A stretch of 54,303 bases of DNA from Paludibacter sp. (GCA_029973975.1 JARKQF010000269.1:1-54303), one strand, 5' to 3'; positions 1 through 8,123 are shown, numbered from the stretch's first letter. Numbers and translations are program-made. The notes: generated from the letters alone by a model not told the origin.

Positions 1-107
1 TCTCACAGAGGCTATACCAAAGATTGTGCTGTTTTTGAACGAAAAATTGGAATGATTACATACTTCATAAAATTTAAGTTAAATAACAGATCCTTCACTC
101 CGCTATC

Positions 108-294
108 AACCTTATTTATTAACCTTATTTTCTAACTAAACAACCTTAGTAGCAGAGATTTGGTCGATAATTTCTCTGACCTTATTACCTTATTTTTTGA
201 TATGGTTTTAATAAGCTAATAAGGTTAGGTATGGTGGGGGTGTTCATTTTCTACTAAGGTAGTTTAGTTAGAAAATAAGGTTGGGAATAAGGTT
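108..294. repeat. Nested inverted repeat built from AACCTTATT words
   Basis: AACCTTATT stands at 108-116 and 121-129, with shorter ACCTTATT copies at 179-186 and 187-194. The reverse word AATAAGGTT stands at 218-226, 274-282 and 286-294. The 32-bp arms 121-152 and 251-282 are complementary except for one base, and the outer words 108-116 and 286-294 pair as well, so about 187 bp could fold into one long hairpin. There is no open reading frame of note inside. Confidence 0.75.
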
Positions 295-392
295 TTGGTT
301 GAGCGTAATTGGCCTTCGAACCCGTCGCTGCAAATCACTCAATAAATCTGCAAAACCAACAGCGACGTATATATGACCCCAATCAACGCACC

Positions 393-426
393 GTCTTTGC
401 GAGTCGGCGAAGCCGACGAAGCAATC
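393..426. repeat. REP-like TTGCGAG...GAAGCAATC element
   Basis: TTGCGAG (397-403) and GAAGCAATC (418-426) flank a perfect hairpin with arms GTCGGC (403-408) and GCCGAC (412-417) and a GAA loop. Sequences of this TTGCGAG/GAAGCAATC form are common dispersed repeats in Bacteroidota and other phyla (recalled, not searched). Confidence 0.5.
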
Positions 427-446
427 CCCCGATAAGTTGTGTTGGC

Positions 447-486
447 GGATACGTAGAGACGCGATTAATTGCGTCTCTACGTATCC
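447..486. repeat. GTAGAGACG/CGTCTCTAC palindrome, copy 1
   Basis: A 40-bp palindrome centred at 466/467 with a single mismatched pair (463/470). Its arms contain GTAGAGACG and CGTCTCTAC. A shorter relative with a different centre lies at 40933-40960, so this is probably a dispersed family. Confidence 0.7.
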
Positions 487-548
487 CATTTTGTTAATCC
501 AACAACAAACTGTAACTTTACCTCTCAATTTATAAAAACTTCAATGTT

Positions 549-1250
549 ATGAAAAACAGAATAATCGAAGCCTCCATCCTTGCTTTGGGTTTTTGTGTAC
601 TTGGTTTAATGCTGTATATGGGCATCAATAGTTTTAAAGACAAAGACCGGGTAGTGAGTGTCAAAGGTCTGGCCGAAATGGAAGTGCCTGCCAACAAAAT
701 CATTTGGCCGTTGATGTACAAAGATCTGGGCGATGATCTGATTTCGCTTTACAATAACATCAACACGAAAAACAAAGCTATTATTGCTTTCCTGAAATCA
801 AATGGTATTGCTGAAGAAGAAATCAGCGTGGCTGCACCCGAAATTCTCGACCTCAAGGCTGAAAGGTATAACACAACAGTACCTGAGTTTCGCTACAACG
901 CCACTTCGGTCATCACAGTCACCTCAAACAATGTGGATAAAGTACGCAAACTGATGTCGGAACAAACGGAGTTGCTAAAACAGGGCATCGCCATTTCCGG
1001 TGGAGATTACCGCTTCAATGTCAGCTATGAATTTACCGGTTTGAATGAAATCAAGCCGGGCATGATTGAAGAAGCAACACGTAACGCCAGACTCGCTGCT
1101 GAGAAATTTGCCAAGGACTCCAATAGCAAGTTAGGCAAAATCCGGGATGCGTATCAGGGGCAGTTTACCATTACCGACCGGGATTCGAATACGCCGTATA
1201 TTAAGAATGTGCGGGTGGTAACTACCGTAAACTATTATTTGAAACGCTGA
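549..1250 (+). CDS. SIMPL domain-containing protein (DUF541)
   Basis: A 233-residue protein with an N-terminal membrane segment (about residues 7-28) that probably anchors it facing the periplasm, followed by a SIMPL domain (PF04402) that opens with VVSVKGLAEMEVPA. The family is found in bacterial envelopes and in mouse SIMPL; its biochemical role is not settled. The C-terminal part, with KFAKDSNSKLGKI and a closing VTTVNYYLKR strand, is typical of the family. It stands alone, follows a repeat-rich stretch and ends 8 nt before the convergent acyl-CoA ligase, with no strong terminator between. Start at ATG 549; no better start exists downstream. Confidence 0.85.
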   Translation: MKNRIIEASILALGFCVLGLMLYMGINSFKDKDRVVSVKGLAEMEVPANKIIWPLMYKDLGDDLISLYNNINTKNKAIIAFLKSNGIAEEEISVAAPEILDLKAERYNTTVPEFRYNATSVITVTSNNVDKVRKLMSEQTELLKQGIAISGGDYRFNVSYEFTGLNEIKPGMIEEATRNARLAAEKFAKDSNSKLGKIRDAYQGQFTITDRDSNTPYIKNVRVVTTVNYYLKR

Positions 1251-1258
1251 TAAAAACA

Positions 1259-2917
1259 TCACCCCTTTCTATCCTTCTCCCTGATCTCCGTCCTCCGGAT
1301 TTTTCCGCTGATGGTCTTGGGGAGTTCGTCAACAAACTCGATGATGCGGGGATATTTATAAGGTGCAGTAACGGTTTTTACATGCTCCTGAATTTCTTTT
1401 ATCAAGGCTTCACCGGCTTTGTCTTTGTAATCTTTAGCCAAAATGATGGTGGCTTTCACAATTTGGCCCCGGATTTCGTCGGGGACTCCGGTAATGGCAC
1501 ATTCAACCACGGCAGGATGAGTCATCAGGGCGCTTTCGACTTCGAACGGACCTATACGATATCCTGAACTTTTAATTACATCGTCGGTACGCCCCACGAA
1601 CCAGAAAAATCCATCTTCATCGCGCCAGGCCACATCGCCGGTATGGTAGATATTGTCGTACCAGGCTTCTTTCGTCAGGGTTTCATTGCGGTAATAGCCT
1701 TTGAACAGTCCAACCGGATATTGACGATCGGTACGGATAACAATTTCGCCCTGTTCACCGGCTTCGGCTGTACGACCGTCCGGGGTCAGCAAATCAATGT
1801 CGTAATGCGGATTGGGAAGCCCCATGGAGCCCGGCTTCGGATTGGTCCAGGGCGAAGTAAAAATGGTCAGTGTCGTCTCACTTTGCCCGTAACCTTCACA
1901 CAACTTCACTCCTGTCAGTTTGAGAAACTGCTCATAAACCGCAGGATTCAGCGCTTCTCCGGCAATAGTACAGTATTCAAGTGATGTCAAATCATATTTG
2001 CTCACATCTTCACGGATGAGAAAACGAAAGATAGTAGGAGGCGCACAAAGAGAGGTAATACGATATTTTTCTATCATCGCCAACATATCAACCGGCGTAA
2101 ACTTCTCATGGTCGTATACAAACACACAAGCGCCCACTATCCACTGTCCGTATAACTTTCCCCAAACAGCTTTCAGCCAGCCGGTATCGGCAATGGTCAG
2201 GTGCAGACTGCCTTCATGCAGGTTATGCCAGTATTTGGCCGTGACAATATGCGCCAACGGATAAACATAGTCCAGCATCACCATTTTCGGATTTCCGGTA
2301 GTTCCGGACGTGAAACTGATAATCAGTGGATCAGAGTTTTCATTGACCTTTTCTATTTTGGTGAAAGCAGGCGCTGTTTCAATGCCTTTGTGAAAATCGA
2401 GCCATCCTTCCGGCACAACCGGTCCGACCGAAATCAACATTTCAATGGTAGGCGATTCCGCCCTCGAATCGTTGATGTGAGATAGAATCGGTTCCTCTCC
2501 TACGGCTATAATGGCTTTGATATCGGCCGCATTGTTGCGGTATACCAGATCTTTTTTTGTCAACAGATGGGTTGCCGGGATAATAATGGCGCCAATTTTA
2601 TGCAGCGCGACGATGGTGAACCAGAACTCGTACCGACGTTTCAAAATAGCCATTACAATGTCGCCTTTTTTGATTCCCAGGCTCTGAAAGTAAGACGCTG
2701 TCTGATCGGAATGATATTTCAACTCGGCAAAGGTGAATTCGCGGCATTCTCCTTTATCATTCGTCCATAACAAGGCTCTTTTATTGGGTTCCTTTTCAGC
2801 CCAGGCATCGACGACATCATATCCGAAATTAAAATTGTCGGGAACAACTAATTGATAGTTCGATTTGAAATCTTCGAAGTCTTTAAACTGAGTTTGTCTG
2901 AGGAACTGTTCGAGCAT
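1259..2917 (-). CDS. AMP-forming acyl-CoA synthetase
   Basis: A 552-residue member of the ANL (acyl-CoA synthetase/AMP-binding) family, which activates a carboxylic acid to an acyl-adenylate and then to acyl-CoA. Visible motifs: SFTSGTTGNPK at 201-211 (phosphate loop), GYGQSETT at 342-349, the hinge region VGRTDDVIKSSGYRIG near 440-455, and the C-terminal catalytic lysine in PKTISGKIRR near 534-543. Length and motifs resemble medium-chain or acetyl/butyryl-type ligases, but the substrate cannot be read from the sequence. The XRE/cupin regulator lies 118 nt upstream on the same strand and may control it. There is no signal peptide, so it is cytoplasmic. Confidence 0.9.
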   Translation of the reverse strand: MLEQFLRQTQFKDFEDFKSNYQLVVPDNFNFGYDVVDAWAEKEPNKRALLWTNDKGECREFTFAELKYHSDQTASYFQSLGIKKGDIVMAILKRRYEFWFTIVALHKIGAIIIPATHLLTKKDLVYRNNAADIKAIIAVGEEPILSHINDSRAESPTIEMLISVGPVVPEGWLDFHKGIETAPAFTKIEKVNENSDPLIISFTSGTTGNPKMVMLDYVYPLAHIVTAKYWHNLHEGSLHLTIADTGWLKAVWGKLYGQWIVGACVFVYDHEKFTPVDMLAMIEKYRITSLCAPPTIFRFLIREDVSKYDLTSLEYCTIAGEALNPAVYEQFLKLTGVKLCEGYGQSETTLTIFTSPWTNPKPGSMGLPNPHYDIDLLTPDGRTAEAGEQGEIVIRTDRQYPVGLFKGYYRNETLTKEAWYDNIYHTGDVAWRDEDGFFWFVGRTDDVIKSSGYRIGPFEVESALMTHPAVVECAITGVPDEIRGQIVKATIILAKDYKDKAGEALIKEIQEHVKTVTAPYKYPRIIEFVDELPKTISGKIRRTEIREKDRKG

Positions 2918-3035
2918 GGCGTTACGATATTTTGATTAATTCGGCTGCAAAGGAAATATCTTAATTCAAGAAACTGCACAAACAGGGGCAAAACGTGTAA
3001 ATATGGGATAAAATGCCCAATAATGGGATGAAAAT

Positions 3036-3584
3036 TTATCCGATTATCGCCAGAAATCTCACTTTTCTGCCTCCGACAGCTTTCATTCCATGGGGTTTTG
3101 TGGCATCGAAATAAATGCTGTCACCTTCGTTTAACACCAGATCATTTCCGGCAATGTGCAATTGTAAAGTGCCTTCCAACACCTGATTAAACTCTTGTCC
3201 GGCGTGTGTGTTAAGCGTAATGGGCAAATCATTGGGCTCAACAGTCACCTCAAACGGAGCCATCTTTGCCTGACGGAATCCATGGGCCAACGCCAGGTAT
3301 TTGTAAGCTTTGGTGCGTTCTACGCTAACACCTGTTCCCTTGCGGGTAACAAAATAGGTCGACACGTGTGGTTCTTCTCCCGACATCAACGTAGTACATT
3401 CTACACCATAACATTGGGCAAACTGACAGATGAAACTCACCGGGATATCGCTTGTTCCGGACTCATACCTGATCAATTCGGATTCAGTTACCCCACATTT
3501 TGTGGCTGCATCCTCAACCGAAACATTCAATACTTCTCTTAATCCGCGGATTCTTTGGGCAATTTGTTTGATTTGTGTATTCAT
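3036..3584 (-). CDS. XRE-family regulator with C-terminal cupin domain
   Basis: A 182-residue protein: helix-turn-helix domain at about residues 5-60 ([20 protein letters not shown]) and a cupin_2 barrel at about 110-180 ([29 protein letters not shown]). Proteins of this build are transcription factors that sense a small molecule through the cupin. The start was placed at ATG 3584 rather than the upstream ATG 3626, because a TACATTTG promoter box lies between them (3621-3614). Its position directly upstream of the acyl-CoA ligase suggests it regulates that gene, perhaps in response to a carboxylic acid; this is inference. Confidence 0.85.
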   Translation of the reverse strand: MNTQIKQIAQRIRGLREVLNVSVEDAATKCGVTESELIRYESGTSDIPVSFICQFAQCYGVECTTLMSGEEPHVSTYFVTRKGTGVSVERTKAYKYLALAHGFRQAKMAPFEVTVEPNDLPITLNTHAGQEFNQVLEGTLQLHIAGNDLVLNEGDSIYFDATKPHGMKAVGGRKVRFLAIIG

Positions 3585-3613
3585 AGCAGTATTAAATTTA
3601 ATTTTTATTATCG

Positions 3614-3621
3614 CAAATGTA
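3614..3621 (-). promoter_or_regulatory. -7 box TACATTTG for the XRE/cupin gene
   Basis: Reads TACATTTG on the minus strand, a match to the Bacteroidetes TAnnTTTG box, 30 nt upstream of ATG 3584. No clear -33 element. Confidence 0.55.
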
Positions 3622-3667
3622 AGCAATTCTGTCGATATACATAGTTTTCAGGTTCAGCTTTTTTGCC

Positions 3668-3675
3668 TATCTTTG
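3668..3675 (+). promoter_or_regulatory. -7 box TATCTTTG for ychF
   Basis: A perfect TAnnTTTG box 30 nt before the ychF ATG. It shows that the open frame extending upstream to 3430 is not translated as part of ychF. Confidence 0.65.
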
Positions 3676-3705
3676 CAGCCCAAATCAAATCAAATCATAG
3701 TTATA

Positions 3706-4806
3706 ATGGCGTTACAATGTGGTATTGTCGGATTACCCAACGTAGGGAAATCGACCCTTTTCAACTGTTTATCGAATGCAAAAGCCCAGGCTGCAAACTT
3801 TCCTTTCTGCACCATCGAACCCAATGTGGGTGTGATTACAGTGCCTGATGAAAGATTGAATAAATTAGCCGGACTGGTCAACCCGCAACGCATTGTACCC
3901 ACTACTGTCGAGATTGTGGATATTGCCGGGCTGGTGAAAGGCGCCAGCAAAGGTGAAGGTCTTGGAAATAAATTTTTAGCCAACATCAGGGAAACAGACG
4001 CCATCATTCACGTGTTACGTTGTTTTGAAAACGACAACATTGTGCATGTCGACGGCAGTATCAATCCGGTGAGAGACAAAGAAATTATCGATACGGAATT
4101 ACAACTGAAAGATCTTGAAACGGTTGAAAGCCGTATCAACAAAGTACAGAAACAAGCGCAAACCGGAGGTGATAAAACTGCCAAAATCGTGTACGATATC
4201 TTGCTGAAATACCGCGAAGCTCTTTTGCAGGGAAAATCAGCCCGCACGGTTATCCTCGACAAGGCCGAAAAACCTTATGTAAAGGACTTGTTCCTGCTTA
4301 CCGACAAACCGGTGATGTATATCTGTAATGTTGATGAAGCATCGGCAGTTAATGGTAATGCTTATGTAGATGCCGTCAGAGAGGCTGTTAAAGATGAAAA
4401 TGCAGAAATACTGATTGTAGCGGCAGCCACTGAGGCCGACATTGCCGAATTAGAAACCTACGAAGAACGTCAGATGTTCCTCGAGGAAGTCGGACTAACC
4501 GAATCGGGAGTTGCCCGGCTGATTAAATCAGCCTATAAATTACTAAACCTGCAAACTTATTTCACAGCAGGAGTTCAGGAAGTCAGGGCATGGACCTTCC
4601 ACGAAGGATGGAAAGCTCCCCAGTGCGCCGGTGTTATCCATTCTGATTTTGAAAAAGGTTTTATCCGTGCCGAGGTTATTAAATACGACGATTTTATTAC
4701 ACTGGGTTCCGAAGCTGCTTGCAAAGAAGCTGGTAAGATGAATGTGGAAGGCAAAGATTATGTGGTTCAGGACGGAGATATCATGCACTTCAGATTTAAT
4801 GTATAA
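3706..4806 (+). CDS. ychF: Redox-regulated ATPase YchF (OLA1 family)
   Basis: A 366-residue Obg-superfamily P-loop NTPase, the usual length for YchF. The Walker A/G1 motif GLPNVGKST lies near residues 9-17. The G4 motif is NVDE instead of NKxD, which is the known reason why YchF prefers ATP over GTP. The C-terminal TGS domain ends in the conserved [11 protein letters not shown]. YchF/OLA1 proteins bind ribosomes and are linked to translation and oxidative-stress control. Start ATG 3706 follows the TATCTTTG promoter; the frame upstream lacks family similarity. It is a single gene followed by a strong terminator. Confidence 0.96.
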   Translation: MALQCGIVGLPNVGKSTLFNCLSNAKAQAANFPFCTIEPNVGVITVPDERLNKLAGLVNPQRIVPTTVEIVDIAGLVKGASKGEGLGNKFLANIRETDAIIHVLRCFENDNIVHVDGSINPVRDKEIIDTELQLKDLETVESRINKVQKQAQTGGDKTAKIVYDILLKYREALLQGKSARTVILDKAEKPYVKDLFLLTDKPVMYICNVDEASAVNGNAYVDAVREAVKDENAEILIVAAATEADIAELETYEERQMFLEEVGLTESGVARLIKSAYKLLNLQTYFTAGVQEVRAWTFHEGWKAPQCAGVIHSDFEKGFIRAEVIKYDDFITLGSEAACKEAGKMNVEGKDYVVQDGDIMHFRFNV

Positions 4807-4840
4807 AGCGATTCAAGAAACAATATAGCTTTACAAAATG

Positions 4841-4883
4841 ACAAGGCACTGATCTTTTTACAGATTCAGTGCCTTGTTTTTTT
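4841..4883 (+). terminator. Rho-independent terminator after ychF
   Basis: Arms ACAAGGCACTGA (4841-4852) and TCAGTGCCTTGT (4866-4877) pair perfectly around a 13-nt loop and are followed by a run of T. Confidence 0.85.
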
Positions 4884-5054
4884 ACTTTTCAGGAAAGCAA
4901 ATTTTGCAAACTCACAAATCATTTCATCGGTTAAGCAATTTCATTTAAGTCTGTAAAGTTTCAATAAAATGTTGTATAATTCGATGCAAAGATAAATAAT
5001 TATTATCTTATATACAAATACAATATCTGTTGTTTAAATAACCTCAGCAACACA

Positions 5055-5094
5055 AAAGTGCACACCATGGCCAGAAGCTCATTATATGCACTTT
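5055..5094 (-). terminator. Possible terminator of the TetR gene
   Basis: On the minus strand an 8-bp stem with a 24-nt loop is followed by TTG; the T-run is weak. Confidence 0.3.
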
Positions 5095-5130
5095 AAATAA
5101 AACACTTTTTCTGCTTACCGTTGACGTTGG

Positions 5131-5844
5131 TTACTTAAGCTCTATACAACGGTCAATGATGTCCTGACTCACCCCTGCTTCCCTCAAACGTTGCGCAATC
5201 TGATGCTTTTCCTGTTGATGCCTCAATTCGGAGAAAAACAAAGAAATAAGTTGATCGAGTGCCTTTTCTAATCTCTTCTTTCCCGCTTTGGTAGAAAAAT
5301 CAACATCACAGAATTTAGAGATATTCTGGTGCAGAATTAAATAATACACTCCCGAAATGCACACGGCGGTAAGCACGTTCATATCCAGCCCGGAGCCATC
5401 GAAACGCTGCTCCAACAATTGAATCAGTGACTTATTCAGGATTTCACGCTGCACTGCAGTTCGCCGGGTTACCGGATTATTTTCATCACACAACTCCCAA
5501 ATCAGCAATCTTTGCATGATTTTGTTGCTATAGAGTTCCTTTGCCAAATTCTGAATAATCCATTTAAACGCATCTTCGTCATTCAGATTTTTTGGCATGT
5601 TATCAGCGACACTCATGAACCAGTAGTCATACTTTCTGGTATAATCATCAAAGAGTTCTTCCAGATTATCATACCTGCGATAAAACACCGAAGCTTCAAT
5701 TTTAGCGCGTGTAGCAATTTCTTTGAGTGTTACTTTTCCAAACCCAACATCCTCAATTACGGATGTTACCGCATCAAGCACATCTTTTTCTACATTCTTT
5801 TTGGTCCTACGGGGCCTTCTTGGTTTTTTTACTTCTTCAGCCAT
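5131..5844 (-). CDS. TetR/AcrR family transcriptional regulator
   Basis: A 237-residue protein with a basic N-terminus (KKPRRPRRTKKN) and a TetR-type helix-turn-helix at about 18-65: VTLKEIATRAKIEASVFYRRY carries the recognition helix and the conserved F/Y-Y-R-Y end. The all-helical C-terminal part should bind a ligand and form the dimer. The basic N-terminal tail is longer than in most TetR proteins. No target gene is next to it: ychF is on the other strand and a tRNA lies behind. It has its own promoter (5897-5890). The ligand is unknown. Confidence 0.85.
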   Translation of the reverse strand: MAEEVKKPRRPRRTKKNVEKDVLDAVTSVIEDVGFGKVTLKEIATRAKIEASVFYRRYDNLEELFDDYTRKYDYWFMSVADNMPKNLNDEDAFKWIIQNLAKELYSNKIMQRLLIWELCDENNPVTRRTAVQREILNKSLIQLLEQRFDGSGLDMNVLTAVCISGVYYLILHQNISKFCDVDFSTKAGKKRLEKALDQLISLFFSELRHQQEKHQIAQRLREAGVSQDIIDRCIELK

Positions 5845-5889
5845 CTTCTAATTCTCCTTAATTTCAATGAATTAATCATCATTTTGATG

Positions 5890-5897
5890 CAAAGATA
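5890..5897 (-). promoter_or_regulatory. -7 box TATCTTTG for the TetR gene
   Basis: A perfect TAnnTTTG match on the minus strand, 45 nt upstream of the ATG at 5844. Confidence 0.6.
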
Positions 5898-6050
5898 TAA
5901 AGTTTATCGAAACAAATCAACTCAATTAAAAAAAAATAATATCTGGTAGTTACTATAGACTAACCGGCATAAAGAGTACAAAGCCTGCAAAACAGCCGGG
6001 TAACATATCCGGAGATATAATTCAATAAATTTGAAAAAACCCGAAATTAA

Positions 6051-6082
6051 TTTTGGTGATTTCGGTAAAAACATTACCTTTG
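6051..6082 (+). promoter_or_regulatory. Promoter of tRNA-Arg
   Basis: TTTTG at 6051-6055 and TACCTTTG at 6075-6082 are separated by 19 nt, the standard Bacteroidetes -33/-7 arrangement; the tRNA begins 20 nt later. A 7-bp inverted pair, CCGAAAT (6041-6047) and ATTTCGG (6059-6065), overlaps the -33 element. Confidence 0.7.
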
Positions 6083-6102
6083 CACACGCAAAAAGCAAAA
6101 AC

Positions 6103-6176
6103 GGCTCCGTAGCTCAACTGTATAGAGCATCTGACTACGGATCAGAAGGTTAAAGGTTAGAATCCTTTCGGAGTCA
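6103..6176 (+). tRNA. tRNA-Arg (anticodon ACG)
   Basis: A full cloverleaf: acceptor GGCTCCG with CGGAGTC, anticodon stem TCTGA/TCAGA with loop CTACGGA (anticodon ACG), T-stem AAAGG/CCTTT. The discriminator is A; CCA is not encoded. It has its own promoter and terminator. Confidence 0.93.
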
Positions 6177-6186
6177 CAAATGCAAC

Positions 6187-6230
6187 AAATGCCCTGTAAA
6201 TAAAATATTTGCAGGGCATTTTTCTTTTTC
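6187..6230 (+). terminator. Terminator of tRNA-Arg
   Basis: Arms AAATGCCCTG (6187-6196) and CAGGGCATTT (6212-6221) pair perfectly and are followed by a T-rich tract. Confidence 0.85.
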
Positions 6231-6255
6231 CGGAATGTTTACGATTTTAGTATGC

Positions 6256-6298
6256 AAAAAAACAAAAAGCGCCACAATTGTTAAATTGCAGCGCTTTT
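6256..6298 (-). terminator. Terminator of tRNA-Phe
   Basis: On the minus strand AAAAGCGC (6298-6291) pairs with GCGCTTTT (6272-6265), with further pairing of CAATT/AATTG inside, followed by a long T-run. Confidence 0.8.
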
Positions 6299-6308
6299 CT
6301 TTTAAAAG

Positions 6309-6381
6309 TGGTGCCACCAGGAATCGAACCGGGGACACAAGGATTTTCAGTCCTTTGCTCTACCAACTGAGCTATGGCACC
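6309..6381 (-). tRNA. tRNA-Phe (anticodon GAA)
   Basis: Acceptor GGTGCCA with TGGCACC, anticodon loop CTGAAAA (anticodon GAA), anticodon stem AAGGA/TCCTT, T-loop TTCGATT. The T-stem CCCGG/CCTGG holds one C-U mismatch (position 51/63). The discriminator is A; CCA is not encoded. Confidence 0.95.
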
Positions 6382-6396
6382 TTGCTTTTGCGGGTG

Positions 6397-6404
6397 CAAA
6401 TATA
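6397..6404 (-). promoter_or_regulatory. -7 box TATATTTG for tRNA-Phe
   Basis: A TAnnTTTG match on the minus strand, 16 nt upstream of the tRNA 5' end. Confidence 0.6.
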
Positions 6405-6448
6405 CAGTGTTTTTTTGATCCTGCAAAAGAAAAAACAAAAAAAAATTG

Positions 6449-6456
6449 TATTTTTG
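6449..6456 (+). promoter_or_regulatory. -7 box TATTTTTG for the antiporter
   Basis: A TAnnTTTG match 57 nt before the antiporter ATG, in an A/T-rich stretch, so a chance match is possible. Confidence 0.45.
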
Positions 6457-6512
6457 CAATTATCAAAAAAAAAGGAGACGCAACTTCTGTAAAAATAGTT
6501 AGTTAATCGCTT

Positions 6513-8009
6513 ATGGGTTTGAATTTTGATCTTTTTATTTTAGTTACATCGGTATTGCTGTTCATCAGCTTAATCGCAGGTAAAACCGGCTATAAATACG
6601 GAGTACCTACACTCTTGTTATTTCTTTTTATTGGTATTATTTCCGGGAGCGGAGGGCTCGGCATTCAATTCAGCTCACCAAGCGTCACACAATATATCGG
6701 GGTAGTAGCACTTAATATCATCCTCTTTTCCGGAGGTATGGACACCAGACTGTCCGAGATTAAGCCAATTGCCCGCGAGGGAGTGGTATTAGCCACTATA
6801 GGAGTTCTTCTTACCGCTTTAATCACAGGAGTCTTTGTCTACTGGCTAACTAACAACATCCTTCATAGCGTTACTTTCACGCTGCTCGAATCAATTCTAT
6901 TGGCAGGAGTGATGTCATCAACCGACTCGGCTTCCGTATTTTCAATATTACGATCGAAGAATCTTTCAATGAAAGAAAACCTACGTCCGTTGCTTGAACT
7001 TGAGAGTGGTAGTAACGACCCTATGGCTTACATGATCACAATTGTTTTGATTCAGTTATTGAACACCCCTGAAATAAGTGGCTGGATGGTAATATTGAAA
7101 TTCATGCAACAACTCTTATTCGGTGCGGGTGCAGGATATTTACTTGGAAAATTCGCAGTGAAACTTATCAACAAAATCAACCTTGATAACGACGCATTGT
7201 ACTCGGTATTGATGCTGACCATTATGTTTTTCATTTATGGAATAACCACCCAGATAGGAGGTAACGGATATTTAGCCGTTTATTTAGGCGGTTTGATAAT
7301 CGGAAATCATAAGATTGTACATCGCCGGAGTACCTTAAAGTTTTTTGATGGACTTACCTGGCTCTTTCAAATTATCATGTTCCTGGCTTTAGGGCTGTTG
7401 GTAGAACCAAGTGAATTGCTGCCAATTGCCGGCGTAGGAATTATCGTCGGAGTATTTATGATTATTGTGTCCCGTCCGCTTTCAGTTTTTCTGTGTCTGC
7501 TGCCCTTTAAAAAACTATCGTTCAGGGCACGCATATTTACTTCATGGGTTGGCCTACGGGGAGCAGTGCCTATCATATTTGCAACTTACCCCTGGGTAAA
7601 CGATGTGCCACAGGCCAAAATGATTTTTAATATTGTATTTTTCATCACCATACTCTCATTAATGGTTCAGGGAACATCTGTGCCTTTAATTGCCAAATGG
7701 CTGAAGCTATCAAGCGTAGCACCCACCAGACCTAAATTGAAAGAATTTGATGTAGAGTTTTCCGACGAGATCAAATCTGCTACCTGCGAAATCAAAGTAA
7801 ATCAGGAAATGCTGAAGCAAGGGAATAACCTTATGAACATCAACCTTCCTGAACACACACTTGTAGTAATGGTAAAACGACATGACCGCTACTTCATCCC
7901 ACGCGGAAATACACATCTGGAAGAAGGTGATTCGTTGTTGGTAATAACCGACAACGAAGAAGCAATGCGGGAAACATACCGACAATTAGGCATATCCCCG
8001 TTAGAATAG
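6513..8009 (+). CDS. K+/H+ antiporter, CPA1 family with RCK_C domain
   Basis: A 498-residue inner-membrane protein with about 12-13 hydrophobic segments over residues 1-395, carrying the CPA1 landmarks SSTDSASV and ELESGSNDP (near 130-170), which form the cation/proton site. The C-terminal 90 residues (about 408-490, INLPEHTLVVMVKR to EEGDSLLVITD) look like a TrkA-C/RCK_C domain, as in NhaP2/CvrA-type potassium-proton antiporters. The likely role is cytoplasmic K+ and pH control. It is a single gene convergent with purN, and the 112 nt between them form a structured element. Confidence 0.9.
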   Translation: MGLNFDLFILVTSVLLFISLIAGKTGYKYGVPTLLLFLFIGIISGSGGLGIQFSSPSVTQYIGVVALNIILFSGGMDTRLSEIKPIAREGVVLATIGVLLTALITGVFVYWLTNNILHSVTFTLLESILLAGVMSSTDSASVFSILRSKNLSMKENLRPLLELESGSNDPMAYMITIVLIQLLNTPEISGWMVILKFMQQLLFGAGAGYLLGKFAVKLINKINLDNDALYSVLMLTIMFFIYGITTQIGGNGYLAVYLGGLIIGNHKIVHRRSTLKFFDGLTWLFQIIMFLALGLLVEPSELLPIAGVGIIVGVFMIIVSRPLSVFLCLLPFKKLSFRARIFTSWVGLRGAVPIIFATYPWVNDVPQAKMIFNIVFFITILSLMVQGTSVPLIAKWLKLSSVAPTRPKLKEFDVEFSDEIKSATCEIKVNQEMLKQGNNLMNINLPEHTLVVMVKRHDRYFIPRGNTHLEEGDSLLVITDNEEAMRETYRQLGISPLE

Positions 8010-8022
8010 GACGGTATTTCAG

Positions 8023-8123
8023 AAGTGTTCAAATACAAGGCGCTGAGATATTGAGGATGAGGGTGTGTACTGAAGTACGTGACCGAATCCGAATATCGAA
8101 AGTAACACCGCAGTTGGGCACTT
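8023..8123. other. Structured convergent intergenic element
   Basis: Between the antiporter and purN stops the sequence can fold in three levels: 8023-8032 with 8114-8123 (10 pairs including two G-U), GATATT...GGAT (8047-8058) with ATCCGAATATC (8087-8097), and GTAC/GTAC around a TGAA loop (8067-8078). No T-run follows on either strand, so a classical terminator is unlikely. Confidence 0.45.

Larger units (their letters stand above)
1..548. other. Repeat-rich intergenic stretch, possible 3' end of a gene at the edge
   Basis: No complete gene is visible. At the left edge frame 2 reads LTEAIPKIVLFLNEKLE and stops at 53-55, which has the look of a protein C-terminus; frame 1 stays open to 135 but its residues look less natural. 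From about 108 to 486 the DNA is a series of inverted repeats listed separately: the AACCTTATT element, an 8-bp inverted pair at 323-330/360-367, the TTGCGAG...GAAGCAATC element and the GTAGAGACG palindrome. Short open frames here on both strands run through the palindromes and are not believable genes. The SIMPL gene begins at 549; a near-consensus TAACTTTA about 30 nt upstream may be its promoter. Confidence 0.6.
4807..5130. other. Intergenic region between ychF and the TetR gene
   Basis: Beyond the ychF terminator (4841-4883) no gene is visible. A TATCTTTG box on the minus strand (4994-4987) points toward the 3' end of ychF without an obvious gene. An 8-bp inverted pair, AAAGTGCA (5055-5062) and TGCACTTT (5087-5094), lies just past the TetR stop and may act as its terminator. 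Confidence 0.5.

Noticed and set aside
108-294. CRISPR array
   Set aside because: The words are too short, unevenly spaced and change orientation; no cas genes are near.
1382-2770. Several open frames opposite the acyl-CoA ligase
   Set aside because: Shadows of a clear coding frame on the other strand; no conserved motifs.
3430-3705. Upstream extension of the ychF frame
   Set aside because: It crosses the TATCTTTG promoter and overlaps the XRE gene; YchF proteins begin at MALQCGIVG.
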